This document shows positions 1 to 8,454 of a DNA stretch of 20,071 nucleotides, in pieces. Location of the stretch: NCBI GenBank assembly GCA_026770585.1, contig MU646388.1:161882-181952 (forward strand), in the 5' to 3' direction. Every line of letters begins with the position of its first letter. The first letter of the stretch is position 1. This DNA comes from Baffinella frigidus (lineage: Eukaryota > Cryptophyceae > Cryptomonadales > Baffinellaceae). The translations under genes and the position numbers were made by a program. Below the pieces are notes generated by a model, which was not told the origin of the DNA, did not search any database, and was given only the letters and a program-made list of their open reading frames with translations.

Positions 1-97
1 AAACACCAAACCCCAAACCCCAAACACCAAACACCAAACACCAAACACCAAACACCGAACCCCAAACACCAAACCCCAAACCCCAAACCCCAAACAG
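1..97. repeat. Telomere-variant array, C-rich strand
   Basis: Tandem heptamers CCAAACA and CCCCAAA fill the left edge. They are variants of the CCCTAAA telomere unit, shown here as the C-rich strand, whereas most later arrays show the G-rich strand. The array ends in AAACAG directly before the open reading frame at 98, so its end probably serves as the 3' end of an intron (acceptor CAG). Confidence 0.8.
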
Positions 98-1048
98 GTG
101 CGCGATCGCGGTGTGCGGAGCAAGGGCGGGAGCCATCCCACCACTCCTGCTCCCGAGAGGGAGGAGGTGGCGGGGTCCAGCCAGGAGGAGGAGGAGCAGC
201 AGGAGAAGGAGGAGGTGCCCCCTCCGAAGAGGACACGCGCGGCGATGGCGGCGGCGGAGGAGGAGGAGGGGGCGGAGGAGGCGGAGGAGGCGGTGGTGAG
301 GGTGCGGCGACGGCAGGAGGCCAGCAACCTGCGCGACTACAACCGTCCGGCCGAGGATGAGGAGGAGGAGGAGGAGGAGGCGGCAGCGCGCCCCGAAAAG
401 CGCACCCGGGGCGGGAGCCATCCCGCCACTCCTGCTCCCGAGAAGGAGGAGGTTTTGGAGGACGCAGCGGGGCGCGGAGGGAGCGCTGCTGCCGCTGGCG
501 CACGGGGCGCGGGGCGCGGGGGGGGCGGACGGGGGGGAGCAGCAGGAGCAGGGGCAGGGGCAGGGGCAGGGGGGCGGGGAGGAGCACGAGGCGCGCAGGA
601 GGGGTGGGTGGGGCGTGCGGCCGGAGAGCTGGGGCGGCTGGTGAGCCTCTTCCCCTCCTTCTCCCCCCACCGCCAGCCTCTCGCTGGGCTCGCGGGGAGG
701 AGGACCTCGCAGCCGCCAAAGGCGTACAACCCGTCTGCTAGGAATGACGCGCCGCGCGGCGCCGGAGGGGCGGGGGGCAAGGAGGCTGCGGGGGAGCACG
801 CGGTGCAATCCCCTGCGGAGGAAGACTCGCCCCCCGAAGAATCGCCTGCGAAGAGAACACGCACGGCGGCGGCGGCGGAGGCGGCGGCGGCATTGGAGCC
901 GTTTGCGGGGGGGCGGGCGGGGCAGAGGCACGGCGCGGGTGCGGCGGAGGGGCGAGAGGAGGATGGGTGGGTTGAGGGAGTGGGGCGGGAGCTGAGCGGG
1001 CGCGCGAGTAGGCCCCCGCTGGCGTTCAAGCCTTCTTTTTTCAAGTAG
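98..1048 (+). CDS. Terminal exon of a disordered acidic/Gly-Ala-rich protein with KRTR repeats
   Basis: The frame is open from the left and ends at TAG (1046-1048), giving about 316 residues. The first codon is GTG directly after CAG, so I read this as the last exon of a gene that starts outside the window; a start codon at 98 is unlikely. The composition is extreme: Glu runs, Gly/Arg/Ala-rich stretches and Pro. P-x-KRTR recurs three times (PPPKRTRAA, RPEKRTRGG, SPAKRTRTA) and looks like a nuclear-localisation cluster. GGSHP-x-TPAPE occurs twice, once following a KRTR. A longer unit is duplicated at the C-terminus: GWVGRAAGELGR...QPPKAYNPS and GWVEGVGRELSGR...RPPLAFKPS, and SNLRDYNRPAED may be a third degenerate copy. 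Third positions are GC-rich and the frame stays open for about 950 nt, but GC-rich low-complexity DNA is often open by chance. I do not recognise the family. A nuclear or chromatin role would be inference from the basic motifs only. Confidence 0.5.
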   Translation: MRDRGVRSKGGSHPTTPAPEREEVAGSSQEEEEQQEKEEVPPPKRTRAAMAAAEEEEGAEEAEEAVVRVRRRQEASNLRDYNRPAEDEEEEEEEAAARPEKRTRGGSHPATPAPEKEEVLEDAAGRGGSAAAAGARGAGRGGGGRGGAAGAGAGAGAGGRGGARGAQEGWVGRAAGELGRLVSLFPSFSPHRQPLAGLAGRRTSQPPKAYNPSARNDAPRGAGGAGGKEAAGEHAVQSPAEEDSPPEESPAKRTRTAAAAEAAAALEPFAGGRAGQRHGAGAAEGREEDGWVEGVGRELSGRASRPPLAFKPSFFK

Positions 1049-1059
1049 GGGGGGGTGTT

Positions 1060-1200
1060 TGGAGGATGCGTGTAGTAGTTTTTAGTCGCTGGTGTTTTTT
1101 TTTAGTGAATGCAGCTGTGAGAGGACTTGGGCACGTGGTCTCTCTCTCTCTCTCTCTCGTCCTTTTTCCCTCTCCGTCTGCTCTCTCTCTCTCGCGTGCG
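1060..1200 (+). repeat. Dispersed repeat S, copy 1, with (CT)n tract
   Basis: The segment runs from GGAGGATGCGTG through TTTTTTTAGTGAATGC and GAGAGGACTTGGGCACGTGG into a CT microsatellite (about 1139-1195). Copy 2 (2752-2960) has the same order: GGAGGATGCGGG, TGTTTTTAATAAAT, GAGAGGAACCAGGCACGTGG and CT. This indicates a dispersed element with a CT-rich tail, not two independent microsatellites. It also holds the likely 3' flank of the preceding exon. Confidence 0.5.
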
Positions 1201-1237
1201 CACATACTCCCAGCCACGCGGTGACTCCATGTGTGAC

Positions 1238-1262
1238 CTGCTCGAGCAACATGCTCGAGCAG
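1238..1262. repeat. Short near-palindrome
   Basis: CTGCTCGAGCAACATGCTCGAGCAG reads almost the same on both strands, with one central mismatch. Key elements are the two CTCGAG cores 14 nt apart. The function is unknown. Confidence 0.5.
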
Positions 1263-1400
1263 CATGTTTGCATGTAAGGGCGTGGTCGGGGGTGCCTCTT
1301 TATGGCCTGCGCGCCCTCTTTAACTCGGCAAGTTCGAATATCAGGGTGTAGGGTGTACAGGGATGCCTCGGACACCCTTGCTCGAGGGTCGGTCGGTCAC

Positions 1401-1476
1401 CGTGTTCTTAAATCAGTACCAGAGGGTTGACTAAATCTCGCATTAGTCAACCCGCTGGTACTAAATTAAGAACACG
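1401..1476. repeat. Foldback element M (76 bp hairpin)
   Basis: The left arm begins CGTGTTCTTAAATCAGTACC and is mirrored by a right arm ending GGTACTAAATTAAGAACACG. The arms are about 33 nt, contain GGGTTGACTAA / TTAGTCAACCC, and leave a loop of about 10 nt. No coding capacity. It has the shape of a MITE or snapback element. Confidence 0.85.
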
Positions 1477-2277
1477 CAAGGGGCGAAACAGTTTTGTGTT
1501 CTTAAGTTACGGGGGTTTGTACATGAGGCATCGGGAGGTCGCCTCCAAGATCTCGCTCCCAGTGCTTCTGGAGTTGGGCCCGGAAGATACAGAACCGCTA
1601 CTGCTGTGGGCAGACTGCCCCCGAGCTCAGCGGTTCACAGGGATTCAGGAGGTCGCCAACGCGGGCCTTGGGGTGATGCCCCTCTTCAAGGGGATCACGC
1701 CGCTCATTCTTTTCCGCCTGGACTGGTGGCTGAGGGGGGTCGTGTGGAGGGTCCCTGACTGGTGCTGGTAGCGTGGGACGATGGCTGAGAAGGCAGCGTG
1801 ACTAGCAGCGTGACTAGGCCCCGTCAGTCGGGCGATGCCCAGGGCCCTGAGCTGGTCCGAGGAGGCGCCGCTGGTCGACACCCAGCGTCTCTCTCCTCTC
1901 TCCGCTGCTCGCTGCTCGATTGGACCTCGAGGGCTCATCGCCCTCTACAGGCGCTGGGCGCGAGTAGCATAGTGTACAACGATTGTGAACACATGTCATC
2001 ATACATATCAACTTGTCTGCGTGTTTGTGTTGTGTGCGTTTGTGTTTGTGTGGGTGGGTGTGGTTGTCGAACTTGGCAGAGGTGAGGCACGTGCGAGGAC
2101 GCCTCCAGCGTGGCCTGGGAATGTTAGAGTGTTCCATTCTAATATGCTAGCTCTGGCTTTCGATATTCCATCCTCTCATCGAAAGCCAAAGGTAGCACAA
2201 AAGAGCAAGCGGAATCGAAACAGGCAGGGGCAGCCGTCAGAGCAAGGTGGCGCGAAGGCACAGCAAGCGCACCCCCC
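1477..2277. other. Intergenic stretch without a recognised gene
   Basis: A 114-codon frame at 1427-1771 (+) starts inside hairpin M and matches nothing I know. Its last residues are a plausible but unremarkable mix (GLGVMPLFKGITPLILF). Overlapping minus-strand frames are no better. A GT-rich tract lies near 2018-2066. An inverted repeat CTTTCGATATTCC / ATCGAAAGCC sits near 2155-2186. I see no convincing gene. Confidence 0.5.
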
Positions 2278-2380
2278 TACAGGGGTACCTCGCCCATACG
2301 AAACTGCCCCCCACCTAGGATCACCATAGGGCCCTAGGCATAGCCATACTGTAGAGTCCTAGGGGGAAGCAGTTTCTGAG
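2278..2380. mobile_element. Foldback family A, copy A1 (right end incomplete)
   Basis: It opens with TACAGGGGTACCTCGCCCAT, has the core CCTAGGATC..GGGCCCTAGGCATAG..CTGTAGAGTCCTAGG, and a right arm GGGGGAAGCAGTTTCTGAG complementary to the inner part of the left arm. The outermost right terminus seen in A3 is missing. Other copies are at 2640, 3093 and 11442. Confidence 0.7.
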
Positions 2381-2639
2381 CTGCGGGGCGGGTCTGGTGA
2401 GGCAGAGGCAGAGGAGGAGCACCCCCACCCCCTAGGCCCCGTGTAAAGCGCGCAAGTCCTGTACCTCGAGAGGTCTTCCGCGGGAGGGGCAGAGGCACGC
2501 GAGCAGCCGTGAGACCCCGCTTGGGAGGAGAGAGGCCGCGCCGGCCAACGCCGAGGCTCGTCACCTGTCCGACCGAGGCTCACAAGCCGAGGGGCGGGAG
2601 CAACGGGAGGGGGGTGCGGGAGCGGCGGGGGGTGCCGAG
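2381..2639. other. GC-rich intergenic stretch
   Basis: GC-rich sequence between A1 and A2 with CCGAGGCTCGTCACC..CCGAGGCTCACAAGCCGAGG short repeats near 2550-2592. The minus-strand frames through it are Pro/Arg-rich and look non-coding. Confidence 0.4.
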
Positions 2640-2708
2640 TACAGGGGTACCAGCCCTGCTGTAGGGTCGTAGGAGGAGGCGGTTTCTTATGAGCGAGGTA
2701 TCCCTGTA
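2640..2708. mobile_element. Foldback family A, copy A2 (internally deleted)
   Basis: Starts TACAGGGGTACC and ends TTATGAGCGAGGTATCCCTGTA, which is complementary to the family terminus (key parts GAGCGAGG and CCCTGTA). Only about 69 bp long, so most of the left inner arm is deleted compared with A3. Confidence 0.7.
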
Positions 2709-2751
2709 GGCGTTTGGAAAGACCTTCCCGGGAGGAGATTGGAGCTCCCGG

Positions 2752-2903
2752 GAGGATGCGGGTGGTGGGTTTGTAGCTGGTGTGTTTTTAATAAATCTGA
2801 GTAAGAGAGGAACCAGGCACGTGGCCTCTCTATCTCGCTCTCGCTCTCGCTTGCCCTCTCTCGTTCTCTCTCGCTCTCGATCTCTCGATCTCTCTCTCTC
2901 CCT

Positions 2904-2960
<57 letters not shown>
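2752..2960 (+). repeat. Dispersed repeat S, copy 2, with CT microsatellite and poly-C run
   Basis: Homologous to the copy at 1060-1200 and followed by an interrupted CT/CTCGAT tract. An uninterrupted run of about 29 C (2904-2932) lies inside it, then CT repeats resume to about 2960. The RERERE-type frames predicted through it on the minus strand are translation of the microsatellite and are not genes. Confidence 0.75.
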
Positions 2961-2963
<3 letters not shown>

Positions 2964-3092
2964 CCTCTCTCGCAACCTCCGAACACAATCGAAGACCTGC
3001 GGCGCACGCACACATACACACACACGCCCACCCGCCGTGTAGGACACGGCACCGGGCATGGCGACACCCCCCATCTGGGGGCAAGCGTCCAC

Positions 3093-3214
3093 TACAGGGG
3101 TACCTCGCTCATAAGAGACCGTCCCCCCTAGGACCCTACAGTAGGCCTATTCCTAGGGCCATATGATGGTCCTGGGAGGGGGGGGGGTGGTTTTATGAGC
3201 GAGGCACTCCTGTA
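3093..3214. mobile_element. Foldback family A, copy A3 (most complete)
   Basis: A 122-bp element with nearly complementary ends: left TACAGGGGTACCTCGCTCAT, right ATGAGCGAGGCACTCCTGTA. Inner arms are C-rich/G-rich (CCCCCCTAGGACC and GGTCCTGGGAGGGG). The centre carries CTACAGTAGGCC. No ORF. This copy defines the family's complete structure. Confidence 0.85.
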
Positions 3215-3287
3215 TGCCTGAACGGGACTTGCCCCCAGACCCGACCGGCGGGTCCGAGGTCTTCAGATCTTCTCCAGAGATTAATTT

Positions 3288-3375
3288 TGACCATCAAAAT
3301 GATCTGATCCGTTTGATAGTCAAAATTTGACCATCATCGCATTTTGACCAAGATCAGATTATTTTGGAGTACACG
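3288..3375. repeat. Imperfect foldback with repeated TTTGACCATC
   Basis: TTTTGACCATC recurs at 3292 and 3328, and TTTTGACCAAG at about 3343. TGATCTGATC is mirrored by GATCAGATTA. It is AT-rich, unlike its GC-rich surroundings, and looks like a decayed inverted-repeat element. Confidence 0.5.
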
Positions 3376-3403
3376 AGAGCGCAGCCGGTCTTGTCGCACA
3401 CCT

Positions 3404-3625
3404 GGTTTGGGTTTAGGGTTCAGGGTTTAGGGTTTGGGGTTTGGGGTTTGGGGTTCAGGGTTTGGGGTTTAGGATTCAGGGTTTAGGGTTTGGGGTTTAG
3501 GACTTACCATGTGCGTCAAGCTGCCGTCCTTTTCCCGAAACACCTGGTTTCGGTTTACGGTTTAGGGTTTGGGGGTTAGGGGTTAGGTTTTGGGTTTTGG
3601 GGTTCATGGTTTCGGGTCAACCGCC
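3404..3625 (+). repeat. Telomere-like array (TTTAGGG/TTTGGGG), two blocks
   Basis: Two blocks of degenerate heptamers (3408-3505 and 3548-3615), each introduced by the same phrase CACCTGGTTT, separated by about 40 nt of unrelated sequence. The repeated introduction suggests the array and its border were duplicated together. Confidence 0.8.
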
Positions 3626-3720
3626 GCCACCAGCTACTCATCTGCTGTTTTCGCGCCAAAGGCTCAGCAACCCAACGCCTTTTGGCATTCCCTACGCCTC
3701 TAGGTTCCGTCTGGTAGAGC

Positions 3721-3915
3721 CAATGTGGTAGGACTTGGCCAAATCGAACTTCGAATCTGCAAGATCCGAACTTCTAGATGGACCGTAATTATTAGTAAAC
3801 AACATGATTTGTACTGCAAAATTTGAATTTAAAATACTACATGTCCAAAAGGGTCCATCTAGAAGTTCGCATTTTCTAACTTCGAAGTTCGCTTTGGCCA
3901 ATTCCTACCACATTG
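3721..3915. mobile_element. Foldback element, 195 bp, long arms
   Basis: The left arm begins CAATGTGGTAGGACTTGGCC and the right arm ends GGCCAATTCCTACCACATTG. About 65 nt per arm pair well, including TTCTAGATGGACC / GGTCCATCTAGAA and CGAACTTCGAA / TTCGAAGTTCG. The unpaired centre is AT-rich. The outer GTGGTA recalls family H termini, but the rest differs. No ORF of note. Confidence 0.85.
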
Positions 3916-4084
3916 ATTCTAGGGGGCGCTGTACCTCAGTGGTGACGGCACTGCTGGGGGTGAAGCGAGCGGGCGCGTGCTCATCGGATCAGGGATCCCC
4001 GAAATCATCCCCGGACTCCTCTGACGGCTCTTTGGCCCCGCCCTTTTCGTAGTTGATGTTTGATTCGCCGTCCGTGATGCGCCC

Positions 4085-4168
4085 TGCGGTTTGGGGTTTG
4101 GGGTTTGGGGTTTGGGATTTGGGGTTGGGGTTTGGGGTTTAGGGTTTGGAGTTGGGGGTTTAGGGCTT
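4085..4168 (+). repeat. Telomere-like array
   Basis: GGTTTGG / GGTTTAGG heptamers with scattered substitutions, G-rich strand on +. The frames through it translate the heptamer and are not genes. Confidence 0.8.
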
Positions 4169-4738
4169 ACTACAAACCGGGTGTGTGCCAAACGACAAAC
4201 AAATGCGTTACTTCGGAGGGCTGGCGGCTCGCACCGATGATTGACTGGGGCTTTTCGGCCGCGGGCGCTTGTGGCTGGATACAGGAACATAGATAGAGCT
4301 ATAGGGTAGGTTATAGGGACATATATATATACCTAGAACTCACAAAAAAAGTCACTGGGCCTAAGTCCGAGTCCTCGCAGTGTTATGGAATTCCGTAGGG
4401 TGCTACGGTATCCCTTCTACGGGGGAGGGGTAGATGTCTTATCTGGCCAACCGCGGACTGATCTTGCGGTTACCGGCAGGGCCAAAGTCAATTATTTGTG
4501 GGCATTTTCAGCAACTGTTGCCGATTTCAAAGGAAAATATTACAAAGACGCATTGCGTAAAATGACATCTAACTCTCACGCGTAGTTACGTAGCGGACGG
4601 GCGAATATCCGCCCTAACTCGCCCTAGGCAGGTCCTAGGGCCCTACGGTAGGGCGTATCAGCCTACTCGCCACTTAAGGGATACCATAGGATCGGGTGGT
4701 ACGGAATGCCGGGATGAGGTTGATGCCGGAATCAGGGT
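4169..4738. other. Intergenic stretch without a recognised gene
   Basis: Contains CATTTCGGCCGCGGG-like phrases that recur elsewhere (GGCTTTTCGGCCGCGGG near 4250, ACATTTCGGCCGCGGG near 4905). It also holds the palindromic cluster CCTAGGGCCCTACGGTAGGG near 4633. A 66-codon frame at 4385-4585 resembles nothing known. No gene is supported. Confidence 0.45.
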
Positions 4739-4906
4739 GTCCTTACCGATAATTTCCTAGGAAAACGGTTTTAATTTGAAGCTTTCTGGCAATGAAATTT
4801 ACCACACATCATGAGTTTCACTAACAATATTTAAAAATCGTGTAGTAATTTTGATTTGATCCAGAAGTTATAAATGAAAACCGTTTCCCTGAAATTGGTT
4901 GGGACA
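4739..4906. mobile_element. Foldback element N, 168 bp, imperfect arms
   Basis: Outer ends TGTCC..AATTTCC and CTGAAATTGGTTGGGACA pair loosely. The inner arms pair better: AAAACGGTTTTAATTTGAAG with GAAAACCGTTT, and AATTTACCACAC with GTGTAGTAATTTT. The GTAGTAATTTT motif recurs in families B and C, so these elements may be distantly related. Confidence 0.65.
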
Positions 4907-5189
4907 TTTCGGCCGCGGGGGGTGTTGGCTGGACCCAATGAGGCCGCGTACCCTAAACCCTGAAGTACTAATAACTGGCATTTTGACCGAGCAGTTAAAA
5001 GTACTTAATAACATGTCTTTGTAACTTAATAAATACCATGTCTTTGTACCCAGAAATTAGGGTTTAGGCCTTCAATGTGAGTGTAATACAAAACACCAAA
5101 GCACCAAAGAACCCTCAAGGTTTGGGGTTTAGAGGTTAGGCGGGGACGTACCGATGATTGGCTGCGGCTTTTCGCCCGGGGGGGGTTGT

Positions 5190-5655
5190 GCCGCCTGGTT
5201 TAGGGTTTGGGGTTTCGGAGTTGGGGTTTGGGGTTTGGGGTTTAGGGTTTAGGGTTTAGTGTTGAGTGTTTAGTGTTTGGGGTTTGGGGTTTGGGGTTTA
5301 GGGTTTAGGGTTTAGTGTTTAGTGTTTAGTGTTTAGTGTTTGGGGTTTGGGGTTTGGGGTTTAGGGTTTAGGGTTTAGTGTTTAGTGTTTAGTGTTTAGT
5401 GTTTGGGGTTTGGGGTTTAGGGTTTAGGGTAAACCGGTGCCACACGCGACAGGGTTTAGGGTTTGGGGTTTGGGTTTTAGGGCTTAGGGTTTAGGGTTTA
5501 GGGTTTAGGGTTAAGGGTTAAGGGTTTAGAGTTCAGAGTTTAGAGTTGAGAGTTGAAGGTTTGGGGTAAACCGGCGCCAAACGCGAAAGGGTTTAGGGTT
5601 TGGGGTTTGGGATTTAGGGTTTAGGGTTTAGGGTTTAGGATTTAGGGTAAACCGG
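5190..5655 (+). repeat. Telomere-like array with higher-order blocks
   Basis: TTTAGGG, TTTGGGG and TTTAGTG heptamers form a higher-order block of about 70 nt (three TTTGGGG, then TTTAGGG, then TTTAGTG) that repeats about three times between 5220 and 5430. The array is interrupted near 5430 and 5565 by GTAAACCGGYGCCA-ACGCGA-type inserts and ends near 5650. The higher-order structure implies unequal exchange inside the array. Confidence 0.85.
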
Positions 5656-5941
5656 CGGCAGGGTCCGTGTAGTGACGGAGACTTCGTAGTGTCTCGCGAT
5701 CGACATGTAGCGCTCCTCGATCTGGGTGCAGGGTTCACGGTTAGGGTTAGTTCCCCGATCTTTCATGCCGTACAGTCACAAGTGCGTTTGGTGACTTTTG
5801 AGGAGGGACACACGTTACGATCCCCTGTTGACATGCCAATGGCTCAAAGCACTGAAGAAATTGTGACAGTGTCAACCATGTATGCCCGAGGCATTCATGG
5901 CGGCGACACGCGACAGGGTCTGCGTAGTGACCGAGTCTTCA
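5656..5941. other. Segment bounded by a short direct repeat; unrecognised 89-codon frame
   Basis: CAGGGTCCGTGTAGTGACGG (near 5659) and CAGGGTCTGCGTAGTGACCG (near 5915) bound the segment. The frame at 5689-5958 (+) has no recognisable motif and runs into foldback terminus E1 at its end, so I do not call it a gene. GCGATCGA..TCGATCT is echoed near 6030-6055, suggesting more local duplication. Confidence 0.4.
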
Positions 5942-5975
5942 TAGAGCGTTTGCGGTAATTGTTGTCCGTTTTCGA
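5942..5975 (+). mobile_element. Foldback family E, single terminus (E1)
   Basis: TAGAGCGTTTGCGGTAATTG and the following GTTGTCCGTTTT match the terminus of element E2 (13567) almost exactly. No opposite terminus is found downstream, so this is a solo end or a decayed copy. Confidence 0.7.
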
Positions 5976-6125
5976 GTTCGAGTTTTCAAGTTTTCATTTT
6001 TGCAGAAGAAGTGTCCAGTTGAAATGTTTTGCGATCGAGTTGTACCCCGCTTCGATCTTGCCGCGAGAGCACATGGTCAAATTGATGGTCAAATTGATGG
6101 AATTCCGCTGAGATCGCGGCGGCCC

Positions 6126-6337
6126 TCAACTAGAGGCTAAAAAATTGACTATTATAAAACAGGGATTCCTGTATAAGTGAAGGGGGGAAAAGAGACGTGT
6201 AGTAATCTTCACACGAATAGGGGCGTTTGGTCACGTAGCTGGAGGAATCCCCCCAGCTACGTGGCCAAGCCTGCTCGTGACTGGTACTAAATTCAACAAC
6301 CCCACATTCGAAATACACCCTCTTCTAGCCTCGAGTG
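6126..6337. mobile_element. Foldback family B, copy B1
   Basis: About 212 bp, bounded by CTAGAGGCT and AGCCTCGAG. An internal hairpin contains GGTCACGTAGCTGG / CCAGCTACGTGGCC. It also holds GTAGTAATCTTCACACGAAT and GGTACTAAATTCAAC, both shared with B2. The two arms are only partly complementary. Several short frames across it are shadows. Confidence 0.8.
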
Positions 6338-6509
6338 ACTTGGCAGGCCTTCAGATCCGGCATTCAGGCTGAATTGTGGGTATCTGGGCTGTAAGGGCTG
6401 AATTATGGGTATCTAGGCTCTAAGGGGTGAATTGTGGGTATCTGGGCTATCGAGGCTCTAAGGGCAGCTAAGGATGCACCGATCTTCGATCTGGCCGCGA
6501 GAGTAGGCG
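6338..6509. repeat. Short tandem repeat of a 'GGCTGAATTGTGGGTATCT' unit
   Basis: GGCTGAATTGTGGGTATCTG at 6368, GGCTGAATTATGGGTATCTA near 6396 and GGTGAATTGTGGGTATCTGG near 6425 form a three-copy tandem repeat of about 29 nt with spacer GGGCTGTAAG / AGGCTCTAAG. No coding signal. Confidence 0.7.
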
Positions 6510-7160
6510 TTGAGGGTTCGGGGTTCAGGATTCAGGGTTTAATGTTTAGGGTTTCGGGTTGAGGGTCTGGGGTTTAGGGTTTAGGGTGTAGGGTTTGGGG
6601 TCCTCAACCCTAGGGTTGAGGGTCCTAAACCCCAGGATTGAGGGTCCTAGACCCTAGGGTTGAGGGTCCTAGACCCTAGTTTGGGGTGAAAATAAGTAGG
6701 GCTAAGGCGCGTACCCACACAGGGTCAGGGTTTAGGTCTTAAGGTTTAGGGTTCAGGGTTTAGGACCCAAGTGTTGAGGGTCCTAAACCCTTCTGTGGGG
6801 AAAACCCTAGTCTTAAACCCTAGTTTAGGGTGAAAATAAGGGTTGAGGCGCGTACCCACTCCTCGCTTTCGACCGGGGGTTTTCCCATCCTGTCCAGGGT
6901 TCAGGGTTCAGGGTTTAGGGTTTAGGATTAAGGATTTGGGGTTTGGGGTTTGGGATTTGGGGATGAGGGTTTAGGGCTTAGGGTTTAGAGTTTAGGGTTT
7001 AGGGTTTAGTGTTTGAGGTTTAGGGTTTAGGGTTTAGGGTTTAGGGTTTAGGGTTTAGGGTTTAGGGTTGAGGGTTTAGGGTTTAGGGTTGTGAAGGGTT
7101 TAGGGTTTAGGGCTGAGGGTTGTGAAGGGTTTAGGGTTTAGGGTCGAATCGGTCGAGGGT
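6510..7160 (+). repeat. Telomere-like array with palindromic junctions
   Basis: TTTAGGG / TTGAGGG heptamers. At 6602-6621 a perfect 20-bp palindrome CCTCAACCCTAGGGTTGAGG marks a strand switch, followed by tandem copies of GGTTGAGGGTCCTAGACCCT. The phrase GTGAAAATAAG..GGCGCGTACCCAC occurs twice (near 6687 and 6829), showing block duplication. Purer TTTAGGG arrays follow at 6990-7080. Confidence 0.8.
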
Positions 7161-7653
7161 TGTGAAAGATCATGTTGAGGGTCGGAGCGCTCCTATCCTG
7201 TTGACTCAAACAAGTTGACTAACAAGAGAAGACTAAAACGAGGGTGTAGAGTGTAGGGTGTAGGGTTTAGGGTTTGGAGTGTAGGGTGTAGGGTCGAACC
7301 GGTTGAGGGTTGTGAACGATCCTGTTGAGGGTCGGAGCGCGCCTATCCTGTTGAGGGTTTGGGGTTTGGGGTTTGGGGTTTGGGGTTTGGGTTTTTGGGT
7401 TTGGGGTGTTGGGTTTGGGGTTTGGGGTTTGGGTTTTGGGGTTTGGGGTGTTGGGTTTGGGGTTTGAGGTATGGGGTTTGGGGTCCAGGGTTCAGAGTTC
7501 AGGGTTTATTTAAACTTGAGGGTTTACAAGTAACCTGAGTGCCTTCTCGAAGTCCTCGTGCTCGTTGTCGTCGCACAACATCGGGTGGGTCACCTGATTC
7601 AGGGTTTAGAATTAGGGTTTAGGGTTTAGGGTTTGGGTTTTAGGGTTTGGGGT

Positions 7654-7685
<32 letters not shown>

Positions 7686-7920
7686 GGTTTAGGGTTTAGG
7701 GTTCAGGGTTGAGGGTTTAGGATTTGGGGTTTAGGGTTTAGGGTTTAGGGTTCAGGGTTTAGGGTGTAGGGCTTAGGGTTTAGGGTTTAGGGATTAGGAT
7801 TTAGGGGTTTGGGGTCAGGGTGGGTCACCAGGCCCTTGATCCTGTCAATACTCCGGTTTGTCTTCCCCTGTGCCGGGGGAGAGGGGGAGGGGATTAGGGC
7901 TCGGGTTTTAGGGGGTTGGG
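7161..7920 (+). repeat. Telomere-like arrays with duplicated unique blocks
   Basis: TTTGGGG-type (7345-7500) and TTTAGGG/TTGAGGG-type (7600-7815) arrays. A unique block GGGTCGAAYCGGTYGAGGGT..GGAGCGCKCCTATCCTGTTGA occurs at about 7142-7202 and again at 7291-7352, with arrays around it. Short unique pieces near 7510-7590 and 7820-7880 show nothing recognisable. Confidence 0.8.
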
Positions 7921-8033
7921 GTTAGGGTTCGTGGTTTAGTTTCAGAGGTCCCGCGATGTTGACTAAAAAGAGTTGGCCGAAAAGAGCTGTGCGTGGCTCC
8001 CCGGTTTGGTTTTCGGCGCGGCGCAAACCCCTG

Positions 8034-8243
8034 CCACTCGAGGCTAGAAATGTGACTATTTTAAAAGTTTTAACTTTACAAGTCCTTTGCAAATGGACTG
8101 CTATATAGTAATTTTCACACAAATATCGCGTTTGGTCACGTGCCTGGAGAAATTTCTCCCGCAACGTGACCAAGTCTGCCTGTGATTTGTACTAAATTTA
8201 ACATCCACACATTTAACATACTCCCTCTTCCAGCCTCGAGTGG
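8034..8243. mobile_element. Foldback family B, copy B2
   Basis: 210 bp with clean termini CCACTCGAGGCTAGAA and TTCCAGCCTCGAGTGG. The internal hairpin GTTTGGTCACGTGCC / GCAACGTGACCAAG is shared with B1. It carries TAGTAATTTTCACACAAATA and TTTGTACTAAATTTAACA. No transposase, so it would be a non-autonomous element. Confidence 0.85.
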
Positions 8244-8284
8244 TGGGCCCTGAACTCAAAACACGAGACCCGAACCGCTTTTCG

Positions 8285-8411
8285 GAACATAACAGAATCT
8301 GTTGTGTATTTTAAGGCTTCCAACTCCGAAGACAAGGGTGGAATGCTATTTTAGGCATAAAAACAAGGCTAAGACGAGTGTATGTACCCACAGATTCTGT
8401 TATGTTTCGAC
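8285..8411. repeat. Foldback with ACAGAATCTGT termini; relative near 10708
   Basis: GGAACATAACAGAATCTGTT on the left and ACAGATTCTGTTATGTTTCG on the right form about 20-nt arms. The interior (GGCTTCCAACTCCGAAGACAAG, GCTATTTTAGGCATA) is echoed at 10708-10805 (GGCTTCCGACGCCGAAGATAAG, GCTAGTTCAGGCATA), a second, decayed copy. Confidence 0.7.
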
Positions 8412-8454
8412 ATCAGTCCGGTTTAGGTAACTCTCGGCGGGCGACCGAGAGTTG

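Noticed and set aside
1-97. True chromosome end
   Set aside because: The array is made of variants (CCAAACA, CCCCAAA) with no run of the canonical unit, is only 97 nt in view, and similar arrays occur throughout the window.
337-1044. Long minus-strand frame opposite the exon at 98-1048
   Set aside because: GC-rich DNA gives long open frames on both strands. This one is only Pro/Ala/Ser runs mirroring the plus-strand repeats.
1427-1771. 114-codon plus-strand frame
   Set aside because: It begins inside a hairpin element and shows no recognisable motif. Kept as unassigned, not called as a gene.
2580-3092. Minus-strand frame rich in RERERER (and similar frames at 1041-1375 and 19043-19383)
   Set aside because: These are translations of CT/GA microsatellites. 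Composition and position follow the simple repeat exactly and no flanking domain is seen.
3919-4290. Pro-rich minus-strand frame (PNPKPQTPNPKP)
   Set aside because: It is the translated telomere-like heptamer array.
6510-7160. Possible CRISPR-like array of regular repeats
   Set aside because: The units are contiguous telomere-type heptamers without unique spacers, and the window is eukaryotic.
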